Shown here piece by piece: positions 1-7,241 of a DNA stretch of 11,818 bases. The notes beneath the pieces were generated by a model, which saw only the letters and a list, made by a program, of their open reading frames with translations, searched no databases and was not told where the DNA came from. The stretch is from Euryarchaeota archaeon UBA124 (lineage in GTDB: Archaea > Thermoplasmatota > Poseidoniia > Poseidoniales > Poseidoniaceae), in contig DAPT01000110.1 of the NCBI GenBank assembly GCA_002502215.1, forward strand, positions 1-11,818, read 5' to 3'. The translations under genes were made by a program, and so were the position numbers. How positions within the stretch are numbered: the first letter of the stretch is position 1; each line of letters opens with the position of its first letter.

Positions 1-1193
1 CCTCGACGACGATGCTTTCTCCGTCCGCGACCTCGCTGTTGCACGTCTTCTTTGGTCAAATCAAGCGGCGCTGTCAAGACATCAAGTTCGGGCTGAGTCA
101 GTGGTTCAACAACAAATCGAATGGTGTAGGATTTTTCTGCAGGCGTGTCCTTCACGCGAACGACTTCACTTCGGTTTGAGCGTCGAACATCTGTAATTTC
201 GATGGACCCTCCGGCTCGTTCATTGATGATTTTCATCGCAGTTTCATAGTCGATGTCCCAACGTTTTGGTTCTTTTACCTCCAGAACAAACGGTCTTCCT
301 CTGCCAAGACAACGAACATCGATGTCTTCCCGACCCATTCCATGGAAAGCATGTTCGCGACCTTCAAAAAATTCGATGATTGGATTCCCAATAAGATCTT
401 GAACACTCGAAGGATATTGTTGGCCGGTGAAGTTGCATTTTGCACACCCCCGCCCTTTGCAGGCCCTGCAAGGCCACCGAGTCTGCGGGATCCCGCGTTC
501 ATGTTTTTTGTATCGCCCGTAAATGTACGCACTGCGGACATCAAGTGTTACTGTAAGTGTAAGCACATCGATGAGTGCAAGAATATCTGGTTTGTCATTA
601 ACGATTTTCACGCCGGGTAACCGTTCGCTTAGCATCGTCGAGATTGCCCTAACGAGGGACGGCTTCAATGCGTCAGACCCACCAGCAGCGTACTGCTTAC
701 GAATGCCTTCTTCATGTTCGATCTGGTCCTTTGGAAAGCGTGCGCCAATTTGCAATTTTTCGATGTCATACCCCTGAAGAGAATCTGCAATTACATCCGT
801 CAATAGGTCGACTTCCTCGAATAAATTTTCACAGAACGGGCACAACGGTATTTCTTCTCTGATGGCAATTAAGCGTGGATTTCCTTCGCTGATAGAATCG
901 CGTATTTGCTGACCCGAGGCTTCGTTTGTCTGTTGGTATGAGCGCTTTCCGCCAAGTCGACCCAAACAGGAATTGCATGTCCCCATTCGAAGCAGGTGTT
1001 TCAGGCCTGCAGGGGATGGCGCACGTGGAATTTCTTCGGTGTGCGACTCAAGTTGCTCAGGCTCATCGGCTTGTTCAGGCGGCTGTTCAACTTCTTCTAC
1101 ATCATCCCAAAGAGAATAATCAGTTGAGCCGAACCCAGAATTAGCGTACTTCATCCAATCATCGTTGTCGTCTGGTGTTGAGTTGTCATCCAT
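1..1193 (-). CDS. pus10: tRNA pseudouridine(54/55) synthase Pus10, 3' end cut by window edge
   Basis: Isomerises uridines 54 and 55 of the tRNA T-loop in archaea (family knowledge). I translated it by hand: 397 codons are visible and only the extreme C-terminus is missing, where the last residues are Arg-rich. The family signature is clear: GRYKKHERGIPQTRWPC, then a CxxC pair (WPCRACKGRGCAKC, near residues 225-240), then GREDIDVRCLGRGRPF. By alignment with the TruA-type GRTD motif, Asp290 in GRED is the catalytic aspartate. An N-terminal zinc-ribbon-like part carries CNSC (about residue 75) and CPFC (about residue 120), followed by a probable THUMP region. The first 60 or so residues are acidic, Glu/Pro-rich and look disordered, an unusual extension. 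The ATG at 1193 is chosen because AGGTGAT lies just upstream and an in-frame stop lies at 1242-1244. It starts 78 bases after the RND gene on the same strand. Confidence 0.94.
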   Translation of the reverse strand, partial: MDDNSTPDDNDDWMKYANSGFGSTDYSLWDDVEEVEQPPEQADEPEQLESHTEEIPRAPSPAGLKHLLRMGTCNSCLGRLGGKRSYQQTNEASGQQIRDSISEGNPRLIAIREEIPLCPFCENLFEEVDLLTDVIADSLQGYDIEKLQIGARFPKDQIEHEEGIRKQYAAGGSDALKPSLVRAISTMLSERLPGVKIVNDKPDILALIDVLTLTVTLDVRSAYIYGRYKKHERGIPQTRWPCRACKGRGCAKCNFTGQQYPSSVQDLIGNPIIEFFEGREHAFHGMGREDIDVRCLGRGRPFVLEVKEPKRWDIDYETAMKIINERAGGSIEITDVRRSNRSEVVRVKDTPAEKSYTIRFVVEPLTQPELDVLTAPLDLTKEDVQQRGRGRRKHRRR

Positions 1194-1196
1194 TGC

Positions 1197-1203
1197 ATCA
1201 CCT
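1197..1203 (-). promoter_or_regulatory. Ribosome binding site of pus10
   Basis: On the minus strand this reads AGGTGAT, a seven-base match to the complement of the conserved archaeal 16S rRNA 3' end. It sits 3 bases before the ATG at 1193, and its GGTG core about 6 bases before. It fixes the pus10 start and suggests that pus10 can be translated from a longer transcript that includes the upstream RND gene. Confidence 0.7.
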
Positions 1204-1271
1204 ACCGCCGGTGGGACAACCCATTCGACCGCAACCTTCCGTTACCCGTCCCATTCAAGAAGACACCGATT

Positions 1272-4200
1272 CTATTCCTCTTCTGAGTCCGGCTTTGTGA
1301 ATTGGTGAAGAAGACCCAAGGCTGCGGTTGTGAGGACAAGACTCGCAACCAGTGACAGGAAGATCATTGCAGCGGAGAAGATTCCAAAGTTGCTGAAAAG
1401 ACCCATTGGTGAGAGAGCAATCACCGAAAATCCTGCAATATCGGATGCTGCACTACCAATCAGGGCAAGGCTGCAAGCGCCACCAACGGCATGCAAGGCT
1501 TGTTTGTGGGAATCACCCTTTTCCCTACTTTCTCGATACCGTTCTGTAACGTGGATGCAATAATCAATACCGACTCCGAGTGAAATCGTGGCAATGGTGA
1601 CGGTGACGATGTTAAGGCTCGCACCCGAAACTTCCATCAAACCGTAGAGCCAAACCACGACCAGAAGAATTGGTACAAGCGTAACCAGCGCTTGTCTTAT
1701 AGATCTGAAACCAATAGCAAGCGAAACGAAAACGAACAGCGAGCCAAGGACAAGGGACGACTGCATTTCGTCTTGCATCTCAGTTGATGCAACAAAACGA
1801 GTCACAGGGCGACCTGTTGTCATCACCCAAGTCAGAGGTTTTTCCTCAGTAGGCGCAGTTCCAGAGCTTTCCTGTGTACCGGTTGAAAGATTCGTGAACA
1901 CCTCAAGATCTCGCCACAACTTGTCCATTGCCGGCGCAAGACTGGGGAAGTCCTCTGGTCCAGTGATGCCAAACCGGATCAACATATGTTCGTACTCTGC
2001 TGGTTGTCCATTGATGTCGAGCCAAGGTGTCGACGTATTGAGTTCGACTTTTGGCATAATGTAGAGGCTTACGATGCTGGATGGTATCGAAGGAATTGGA
2101 CCGATTCCCGGTACACCATCAAGTGAAAGGAATCCAAACATAAAAGCAAGACAATCCCTGTCATCCGTATCAATGAATCCGAATTGTGTCGTGTTGCAAC
2201 CTACTCCGTTTCCTTCCACATCTGGATTCCAGCCACGCGCTCGAAACGGGGCATCGTCGAGAACCATGGAGCCCTGGGCAGCGAAGACCAACTCGTCAAG
2301 TGCGAGAAGATCGATGTTCCCATCAGGTGTTTTTGTGATCTTTTCTGGTATTCCCTCCTCGGGCGTGTTCATGCGTTCTCGCAACTCATCGATAGCAGCG
2401 TACACCCTCGGATCGAGAACATCACCTTCAATCAGCAACATTGCAGGCTCTCCCTCATCAGAGAATCGCTCGTTGACGATGTTTACACCCTGGGCAAAGT
2501 CTGAGGATTCATCAAGAAAATCTTCGACTGCAAAATCACCTTCAAGATTGGACATGGCAATGCTGGCTGGAACAGTGACAAGCAATGCCAGTAAGGCGAT
2601 AACAATCGAATTCTTGAATCGGCCACTTTGAATGGTCAAATTTCGTAACCATCGTTCCGGTACAAGATGTGTAATTTGTCGTTCTTTGATGGCCTTACCT
2701 TTGCGATTTTCTAGCCATTCATCAAAACTCATTCGAAGCAATGGAACCCACAGACCGGTGAGCAGGAATGCGGAGAGGATGCCCATTGCAGCTTCAATTC
2801 CAAAACTCCGCAAAGCAGCAATATCCGAGAAAAGGTTGGCTGAAAAGGCTGCTATGGTCGTAACTGATGTGAGTAAGATTGCCCGACCTACTCGAGTTAA
2901 TGTAATAGTTCCAGATTCAGAGGCAGTTTTGCCGAGTTTACGTTCCTCCTTGTAACGATGCAGAGCGTGGAGAGAATCGTCAATCCCAAGGGCAAGCACA
3001 AGAATCGGTAAGAGATTTGAGAATTGTGAGCGAGCAATAATGTTCAAACCGAGGAATCCAGTTAGATTCGATACGTGACCGATGAAACCTTGCATCCACA
3101 GCAAAGCGCCGCCGAGGGCAACTACGACGATGGCGACATCGCTTACCCGACGCAGACTCACATACAGCAGGCCAAGAATAATCAATCCCATCAATACGAT
3201 GAGCCCCGTCGATGATTGCAATTCTCGGTTTACTTCGACATTCACGCCCTGTCCAACAAGCAGTGTGAGAGAGGTGCGGTCATGGGAACGGAGATGACCT
3301 TCGAGATCCATGTATGTCCATTCAACAGAGCACCCAACCTCTTCTTCCTCCTTTAATTCAAGACAATATTCCTCGGTATACTGCGGTGGATGGAGAACAA
3401 GTTCGCTGTTGTCCAATCGGTAACCACCTACGACCAAACCATCGTCCGTGTTGCGTATTGATTTCTCTTGTTTGGCATCTTTCCAGGCGATTTCCCAACC
3501 ACCCACCTCTAAGGATGCGCGGTCAAGTTGAACCAACAACCACGATGCTGAACCGCTCCAACGGCCGTATCCAGTCATTTCATTTTGCCAATTTCCTTCG
3601 GAATCAAGCGACCCCCCAATCGGTCCTTGTTGTATCGAAGTTATGTCGGAGACAAAACCACGATCCAGTGAAATCCATCGAAGAAAATCGTTGTTGCTCC
3701 CTTCAGCCATTCTTGCTGCAGCCATGTCAATGTGGGCTTGCGTAATGTTTTCGTCATCAAAACTTAGACATTCAATCGGAAAGCAATCGGTCCAATTTGT
3801 TGGTGCTGGGGTAGGAACGCCCAGCGAAGAGAGCCCTGGTTGGGTCAAAATTGAGGTATTGTTCATGAAACCTCGAAAGATATCTGCCAAGGACATGACC
3901 CCGGTCGTTTGGTGACCGGTTACCTCGTTAACGAGGGGCTTAAGCGATTGTCCGAGCGGGTGGTCTTCAACCAACTTTGCCTTCTGGTCGATTTCCTTGA
4001 GGATTGTTAAGTTGAGAATGCCTCCATCAGGTTCGGAGATTCCTACCCACGGCTCTCCGGCTTCGATAATTTGCTCCACAGGAGGTATGTTGGAATAGTC
4101 CGGAGTCCCTCCATCAATTGTTGATGCACGTTCCCAAGTGCTCATGTTTTCAACGTGGGAGGGATCTCGAACAGAGACAACAAATCCTAGGATGATTTCA

Positions 4201-4403
4201 CTCGTTGGAAATTCGGTATCGATGAGGCTCTGAGCGGTCAACTCTGGGGATTCCATTTCATAGGATTCCATGTCAATCGGCTGTAGCGCAGTCAAAACAC
4301 CCGGAATCATGAACAATGTCAGAACGAAGACGGCGATGTGGACTCGATTTCGATGAGCAACCATGCCCTTTGAAAATCTCGCAAAACGAGTGTCCATATC
4401 CAC
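1272..4403 (-). CDS. RND superfamily / MMPL-family exporter, 12 membrane segments
   Basis: A 1043-residue polytopic transporter with the duplicated RND layout: membrane segment 1 (residues 21-40), a large extracytoplasmic domain (about 41-398), segments 2-6 (399-418, 422-441, 463-480, 505-525, 535-555), then segment 7 (598-617), a second extracytoplasmic domain (618-880) and segments 8-12 (882-899, 903-922, 929-950, 974-997, 1005-1030). Each half has the charged motif expected in membrane segments 4 and 10, ALGIDDSLHALHRY (GIDD at 473-476) and GVGIDYCIHVTERY (GIDY at 945-948), probably the proton-relay aspartates. This fits the archaeal/bacterial RND exporters of the MMPL type, usually linked to lipid or hydrophobic solute export; the substrate cannot be read here. 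Six extracytoplasmic cysteines fall in close pairs. The listed start is GTG (4403); the ATG two codons later (4397) is equally possible. It begins 33 bases after the M28 gene, so co-transcription is likely. Confidence 0.92.
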   Translation of the reverse strand: MDMDTRFARFSKGMVAHRNRVHIAVFVLTLFMIPGVLTALQPIDMESYEMESPELTAQSLIDTEFPTSEIILGFVVSVRDPSHVENMSTWERASTIDGGTPDYSNIPPVEQIIEAGEPWVGISEPDGGILNLTILKEIDQKAKLVEDHPLGQSLKPLVNEVTGHQTTGVMSLADIFRGFMNNTSILTQPGLSSLGVPTPAPTNWTDCFPIECLSFDDENITQAHIDMAAARMAEGSNNDFLRWISLDRGFVSDITSIQQGPIGGSLDSEGNWQNEMTGYGRWSGSASWLLVQLDRASLEVGGWEIAWKDAKQEKSIRNTDDGLVVGGYRLDNSELVLHPPQYTEEYCLELKEEEEVGCSVEWTYMDLEGHLRSHDRTSLTLLVGQGVNVEVNRELQSSTGLIVLMGLIILGLLYVSLRRVSDVAIVVVALGGALLWMQGFIGHVSNLTGFLGLNIIARSQFSNLLPILVLALGIDDSLHALHRYKEERKLGKTASESGTITLTRVGRAILLTSVTTIAAFSANLFSDIAALRSFGIEAAMGILSAFLLTGLWVPLLRMSFDEWLENRKGKAIKERQITHLVPERWLRNLTIQSGRFKNSIVIALLALLVTVPASIAMSNLEGDFAVEDFLDESSDFAQGVNIVNERFSDEGEPAMLLIEGDVLDPRVYAAIDELRERMNTPEEGIPEKITKTPDGNIDLLALDELVFAAQGSMVLDDAPFRARGWNPDVEGNGVGCNTTQFGFIDTDDRDCLAFMFGFLSLDGVPGIGPIPSIPSSIVSLYIMPKVELNTSTPWLDINGQPAEYEHMLIRFGITGPEDFPSLAPAMDKLWRDLEVFTNLSTGTQESSGTAPTEEKPLTWVMTTGRPVTRFVASTEMQDEMQSSLVLGSLFVFVSLAIGFRSIRQALVTLVPILLVVVWLYGLMEVSGASLNIVTVTIATISLGVGIDYCIHVTERYRESREKGDSHKQALHAVGGACSLALIGSAASDIAGFSVIALSPMGLFSNFGIFSAAMIFLSLVASLVLTTAALGLLHQFTKPDSEEE

Positions 4404-4436
4404 AGGGCTGGGTTATCCTTCATCAATGAATGTATC

Positions 4437-5774
4437 TTATTCCATCCAATTGCCGTGGAAGTTCTCAGCATTATCAACTCGGACGAACAAATCAAGAGCA
4501 GTCCACGTTAAACTGTTGAAACCAGATGCCATACCTTCGGGGCCACCTGCTTTGGCCGTCATAAATTCAAATGTGTCCGATGGTGAGTGCCACTCTTGCC
4601 AAAACGAAATATCGCCGCCTGGGCTGAAGAAATTGAAGGTAGGATATCCTGCAGAGAAAAATGAACAGTGATCGGAAGCACACGATTCAGCGATCTGCCA
4701 TGTGATTGGATTACCCTCCGTTGGTTGATACGCTAAGTCTTCGTCGATGGTTTGTCCAACCCAATCGTACATTCGATTCATGTTTTCATCGCTTGCTCCA
4801 GCGATACTGATCGTCCAATCGTACTTTGTTGCAGAGAACAATTCGCCTGTTAGTGGGTCAAGAATCGGCTCTGTGACGGGTGTAATTGGATAGTTGAGTG
4901 AAACCATATCGAAATTCATGTAGGCTCGGACTGAGACATTCTCAGGCAGATTTGCGACGTATGCCAACGACCCGAGAAGCCCTTCTTCTTCACATGCCCA
5001 AAGGGCTGCGACGACGGTGTGATCGAATTCCATCTTTGCAAGCGCTTGTGCCATTTCCAGAGAAACTGTAGAACCAGAGGTGTCATCGTTTGCACCTTCA
5101 TTGGTTCCGCCGCTTGGAGGAGTGAATGCATATGCGATATCAAAATGGCCACCGATGACGATGTATTCGTCAGGCGTAACCCTGCCCCAGTTGTAACCGA
5201 CAATGTTGAGTTGGTCCGGGTCATCATCGTACCGAGTGATTTCAACATGGTCAAAGCCCATGTCCCACATTTTGTCTTCCATAGCCTCGGCTGCAAGTTC
5301 GTACCCAGCCCCTCCTTCGTGGATTGAGGCACTTGCACACCAACGGTTGTTGTATTCTGACGTGAGCATGTCAATAGTTTCGTACGCTCGACGTCCGTCA
5401 ACAAGCATGAATTCATCATTGTCAACAAGTGGAAGCGTTGCGTTCCAAACGTCCTCACCAGCTGTGACGGTCAAGACCACATTATCTCGCTCGCTATCGA
5501 GAACCAAGAATGTGAGACTCGTTTGATCCGCACCAAACGTCATCTCAACGTCGTCTCGAAGAACGTTATATTCATCCATGAAGAAAAGTCCTGGACTACG
5601 ATTCATTGTCCAGTCGACAGATGATGTTACATTGATGCTGAAGTATTGCCCACGGAGCACACTATCTGGAGTCTCAACATTGAATTTGGAGACTGGGGTA
5701 GGTTCAACTTCCTCGCCAAAGCATCCACTAAACATTGCGAGAACAATGGTAGTGGCGAGGAAGACGGGACGCAT
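4437..5774 (-). CDS. M28-family zinc aminopeptidase, secreted lipoprotein
   Basis: A 445-residue peptidase, probably removing N-terminal residues from peptides outside the cell. The start is an ATG at 5774, giving MRPVFLATTIVLAMFSGC: a charged start, a hydrophobic core and a lipobox-like FSGC with Cys18 as the likely lipid anchor. The same frame is open to a TTG at 5840, but that adds 22 residues ahead of the signal peptide, so I reject it. Residues 25-115 look like an all-beta, Ig-like domain. The M28 core has all expected metal ligands: His210 in GGHFD, Asp230 in GANDDTSG, Glu262-Glu263 in ACEEEG (general base and ligand), Asp289 in MNFDM and His369 in SDHCSF. It should therefore be active with two zinc ions. 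It follows the six-pass membrane protein and precedes the RND exporter on the same strand, suggesting one operon. Peptidase specificity is not readable. Confidence 0.92.
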   Translation of the reverse strand: MRPVFLATTIVLAMFSGCFGEEVEPTPVSKFNVETPDSVLRGQYFSINVTSSVDWTMNRSPGLFFMDEYNVLRDDVEMTFGADQTSLTFLVLDSERDNVVLTVTAGEDVWNATLPLVDNDEFMLVDGRRAYETIDMLTSEYNNRWCASASIHEGGAGYELAAEAMEDKMWDMGFDHVEITRYDDDPDQLNIVGYNWGRVTPDEYIVIGGHFDIAYAFTPPSGGTNEGANDDTSGSTVSLEMAQALAKMEFDHTVVAALWACEEEGLLGSLAYVANLPENVSVRAYMNFDMVSLNYPITPVTEPILDPLTGELFSATKYDWTISIAGASDENMNRMYDWVGQTIDEDLAYQPTEGNPITWQIAESCASDHCSFFSAGYPTFNFFSPGGDISFWQEWHSPSDTFEFMTAKAGGPEGMASGFNSLTWTALDLFVRVDNAENFHGNWME

Positions 5775-5840
5775 TGGTGGATGGTCAATGCGCTTCCATT
5801 TAGCAATTCGCCTTTTCAAAGGGCACTGCCAAATTTGCAA

Positions 5841-6566
5841 TCAAGCGTCAGCAGTCGTCTCAACGTCTTGACTCGATCCTGGGACCTCAATCATTCCTGC
5901 GAGCATTAAGCCGCCGACAATGATGTGAGCCAGCAATGTTAATGGGAACAGAGTTTGAAAGAGGGCAGGATTGTTGATAATTGGAACGCTCAAGAACATC
6001 GTTCCTACTGGCATAAGCGCAGGCAAAACGAAATCCATAGCTTCTTCGGGTTTTCTCATCATGTAGGACACCAAACCAATGAGTATGAGGCTTAATCCCC
6101 AAGTAACTGGAGACATTTGCCACACTGTTGCGCCAGTGTCGAACCCATTCTCGAGTGTATCTGTTCGATCAGCTTCGTCAACATATGCAGGACCATCGTC
6201 GGTTACTTCATTATCAGCATCAAGAACTCTGTCGTATTCATTGACGATGAAAACGTTGCTTCCCAAGCCGAAGGTAAAGGAAACCATGCTGACGATGACC
6301 AACATGCTCGCAATACCAAGCAGTTGCTTCTGGATTCCGCCAGTGTTTTCCATCATTTCACTGATGAGCAGATACAATCCGCCGAGAATCATCGTTGTAC
6401 CCAAAAATGCTGCAATGAGTAATGGCATCAATGTGTCAGCACCATCCACGAGCGACTGTGTCCCGCGAGATCCTACAGCATCAGAGGCAGGCCACATCAA
6501 AAATGCACCAACAAGCAGTACAGGTCCAAAGGTGAGAAGATAAGGGGTTAGACTTTTCTCGCTCAT
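5841..6566 (-). CDS. Six-pass membrane protein of unknown function
   Basis: I do not recognise a family for this 241-residue protein. Six hydrophobic segments are visible at about residues 8-25, 46-68, 82-107, 151-170, 178-197 and 201-226. Between segments 3 and 4 lies a strongly acidic hydrophilic loop (about 108-148, rich in Asp and Glu). The short loops after segments 2 and 4 carry lysine or arginine (QKQ near 79-81, RKPEE at 171-175); by the positive-inside rule this would put the N-terminus inside and the acidic loop outside. No catalytic or binding motif stands out. The ATG at 6566 is well supported by GGTGAT five bases upstream. The gene leads the probable operon with the M28 lipoprotein and the RND exporter; its stop (5841-5843) is 66 bases before the M28 start. 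A role as a partner of those proteins is inference from position only. Confidence 0.85.
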   Translation of the reverse strand: MSEKSLTPYLLTFGPVLLVGAFLMWPASDAVGSRGTQSLVDGADTLMPLLIAAFLGTTMILGGLYLLISEMMENTGGIQKQLLGIASMLVIVSMVSFTFGLGSNVFIVNEYDRVLDADNEVTDDGPAYVDEADRTDTLENGFDTGATVWQMSPVTWGLSLILIGLVSYMMRKPEEAMDFVLPALMPVGTMFLSVPIINNPALFQTLFPLTLLAHIIVGGLMLAGMIEVPGSSQDVETTADA

Positions 6567-6571
6567 TGGGA

Positions 6572-6577
6572 ATCACC
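6572..6577 (-). promoter_or_regulatory. Ribosome binding site of the six-pass membrane protein gene
   Basis: The minus strand reads GGTGAT, 5 bases before the ATG at 6566, matching the archaeal anti-Shine-Dalgarno sequence. It fixes the start of this gene. Confidence 0.65.
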
Positions 6578-6598
6578 GCTCGAACCTAGGGTAATTAG

Positions 6599-6609
6599 CA
6601 TATTTTTAG
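6599..6609 (-). promoter_or_regulatory. TATA-like promoter element for the membrane protein / M28 / RND operon
   Basis: The minus strand reads CTAAAAATATG, an AT-rich box in a more GC-balanced setting. Its centre lies about 27 bases before the GGTGAT ribosome binding site. Initiation at the usual archaeal distance would give a leader of roughly 10 bases that still contains the site. An A-rich tract (minus-strand A8 at 6623-6630) lies just upstream and is a competing candidate. The consensus match is partial. Confidence 0.4.
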
Positions 6610-6828
6610 GCGTCGGAATATCTTTTTTTTCCATGACCGAAAAATGAATCAGGTGAGTTATAATACTTCCATCCATACTATGTTGTGAAGTCAGGATTTG
6701 CTTGAAGGAATCAATTATTAGGCTCTTTCGATAACTCGAACGATTCCCGTGCATGTTAACAGTCATAGGAAAGTATAATCCTCAAGCAGTGAATGCTTCA
6801 GACAATAGATTGGATGAAAGAAACGATT

Positions 6829-7221
6829 TCACTCAGGTTGTTCTGTCGGCAGGCCTTCTGCAGACCATCCTTTGGTACCACCTTCAACGATGGTGACATT
6901 GGTGTAGCCGTACTCAGCAAGGACACTTGCAGCAACAGCTGCCTGCCCACCGCCACCGCATGTGCACACGATTGGCTGGTCTGTCGATTGGAATGTTTCC
7001 TTGTCATGGAAGGCGCTTTGTGGGTCTGCCTTGTAGAACAATGTTCCAAGTGAAACGTTCTTTGCTCCTGGGATGATGCCCCCGCCCAATGCGTTTGCAT
7101 CCCGAACATCGACCACGGTGACTTCAGCGTCGGAGTCGAGTTTTTCTTTTAGTTCGGCAGGAGTGATTGTTCCATGATTGGCTTTTGCTTCGGATACTCG
7201 GTCGCTAAATGACTTGGTCAT
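6829..7221 (-). CDS. Single-domain rhodanese-like sulfurtransferase
   Basis: A 130-residue cytoplasmic protein of one rhodanese domain, with the usual family marks in order: VVDVRDA near residues 36-42, IPGAKNVSLG at 50-59, the active-site loop CTCGGGGQA at 86-94, and EGGTKGWSAEGLP at 113-125. By alignment with the common CxxGxRS loop, Cys88 is the likely persulfide-carrying residue; Cys86 lies two residues before it. The usual arginine of the loop is replaced by Gln93 and the loop is four glycines, which could alter substrate choice. Rhodaneses of this size usually carry sulfane sulfur between partners. It begins 20 bases after the stop of the class V aminotransferase, so the two are probably one transcript. 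There is no clear ribosome binding site; the upstream bases contain a tandem GGTCGAT. Confidence 0.9.
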   Translation of the reverse strand: MTKSFSDRVSEAKANHGTITPAELKEKLDSDAEVTVVDVRDANALGGGIIPGAKNVSLGTLFYKADPQSAFHDKETFQSTDQPIVCTCGGGGQAAVAASVLAEYGYTNVTIVEGGTKGWSAEGLPTEQPE

Positions 7222-7241
7222 ACATCGACCATTATCGACCC

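Noticed and set aside
2074..2631. 185-codon plus-strand open frame inside the RND gene
   Set aside because: It lies antisense to a strong transporter gene with clear membrane segments and motifs. Its translation is rich in Ser, Pro and Arg with no domain, typical of a shadow frame.
4916..5458. 180-codon minus-strand frame overlapping the M28 gene
   Set aside because: It is an alternative frame of the peptidase gene, whose own frame has the full set of zinc ligands.
5775..5840. 22-residue extension of the M28 protein from a TTG start at 5840
   Set aside because: It would bury the signal peptide and lipobox inside the protein; the ATG at 5774 gives a proper lipoprotein signal.
6622..6630. T8 run on the plus strand considered as a terminator
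   Set aside because: No plus-strand gene leads into it. On the minus strand it is an A tract upstream of the operon promoter.
6563..6766. 67-codon minus-strand frame ending with an ATGA overlap on the membrane protein gene
   Set aside because: It covers the promoter-like region and the GGTGAT site of the next gene, has no ribosome binding site or domain, and is of a length expected by chance.
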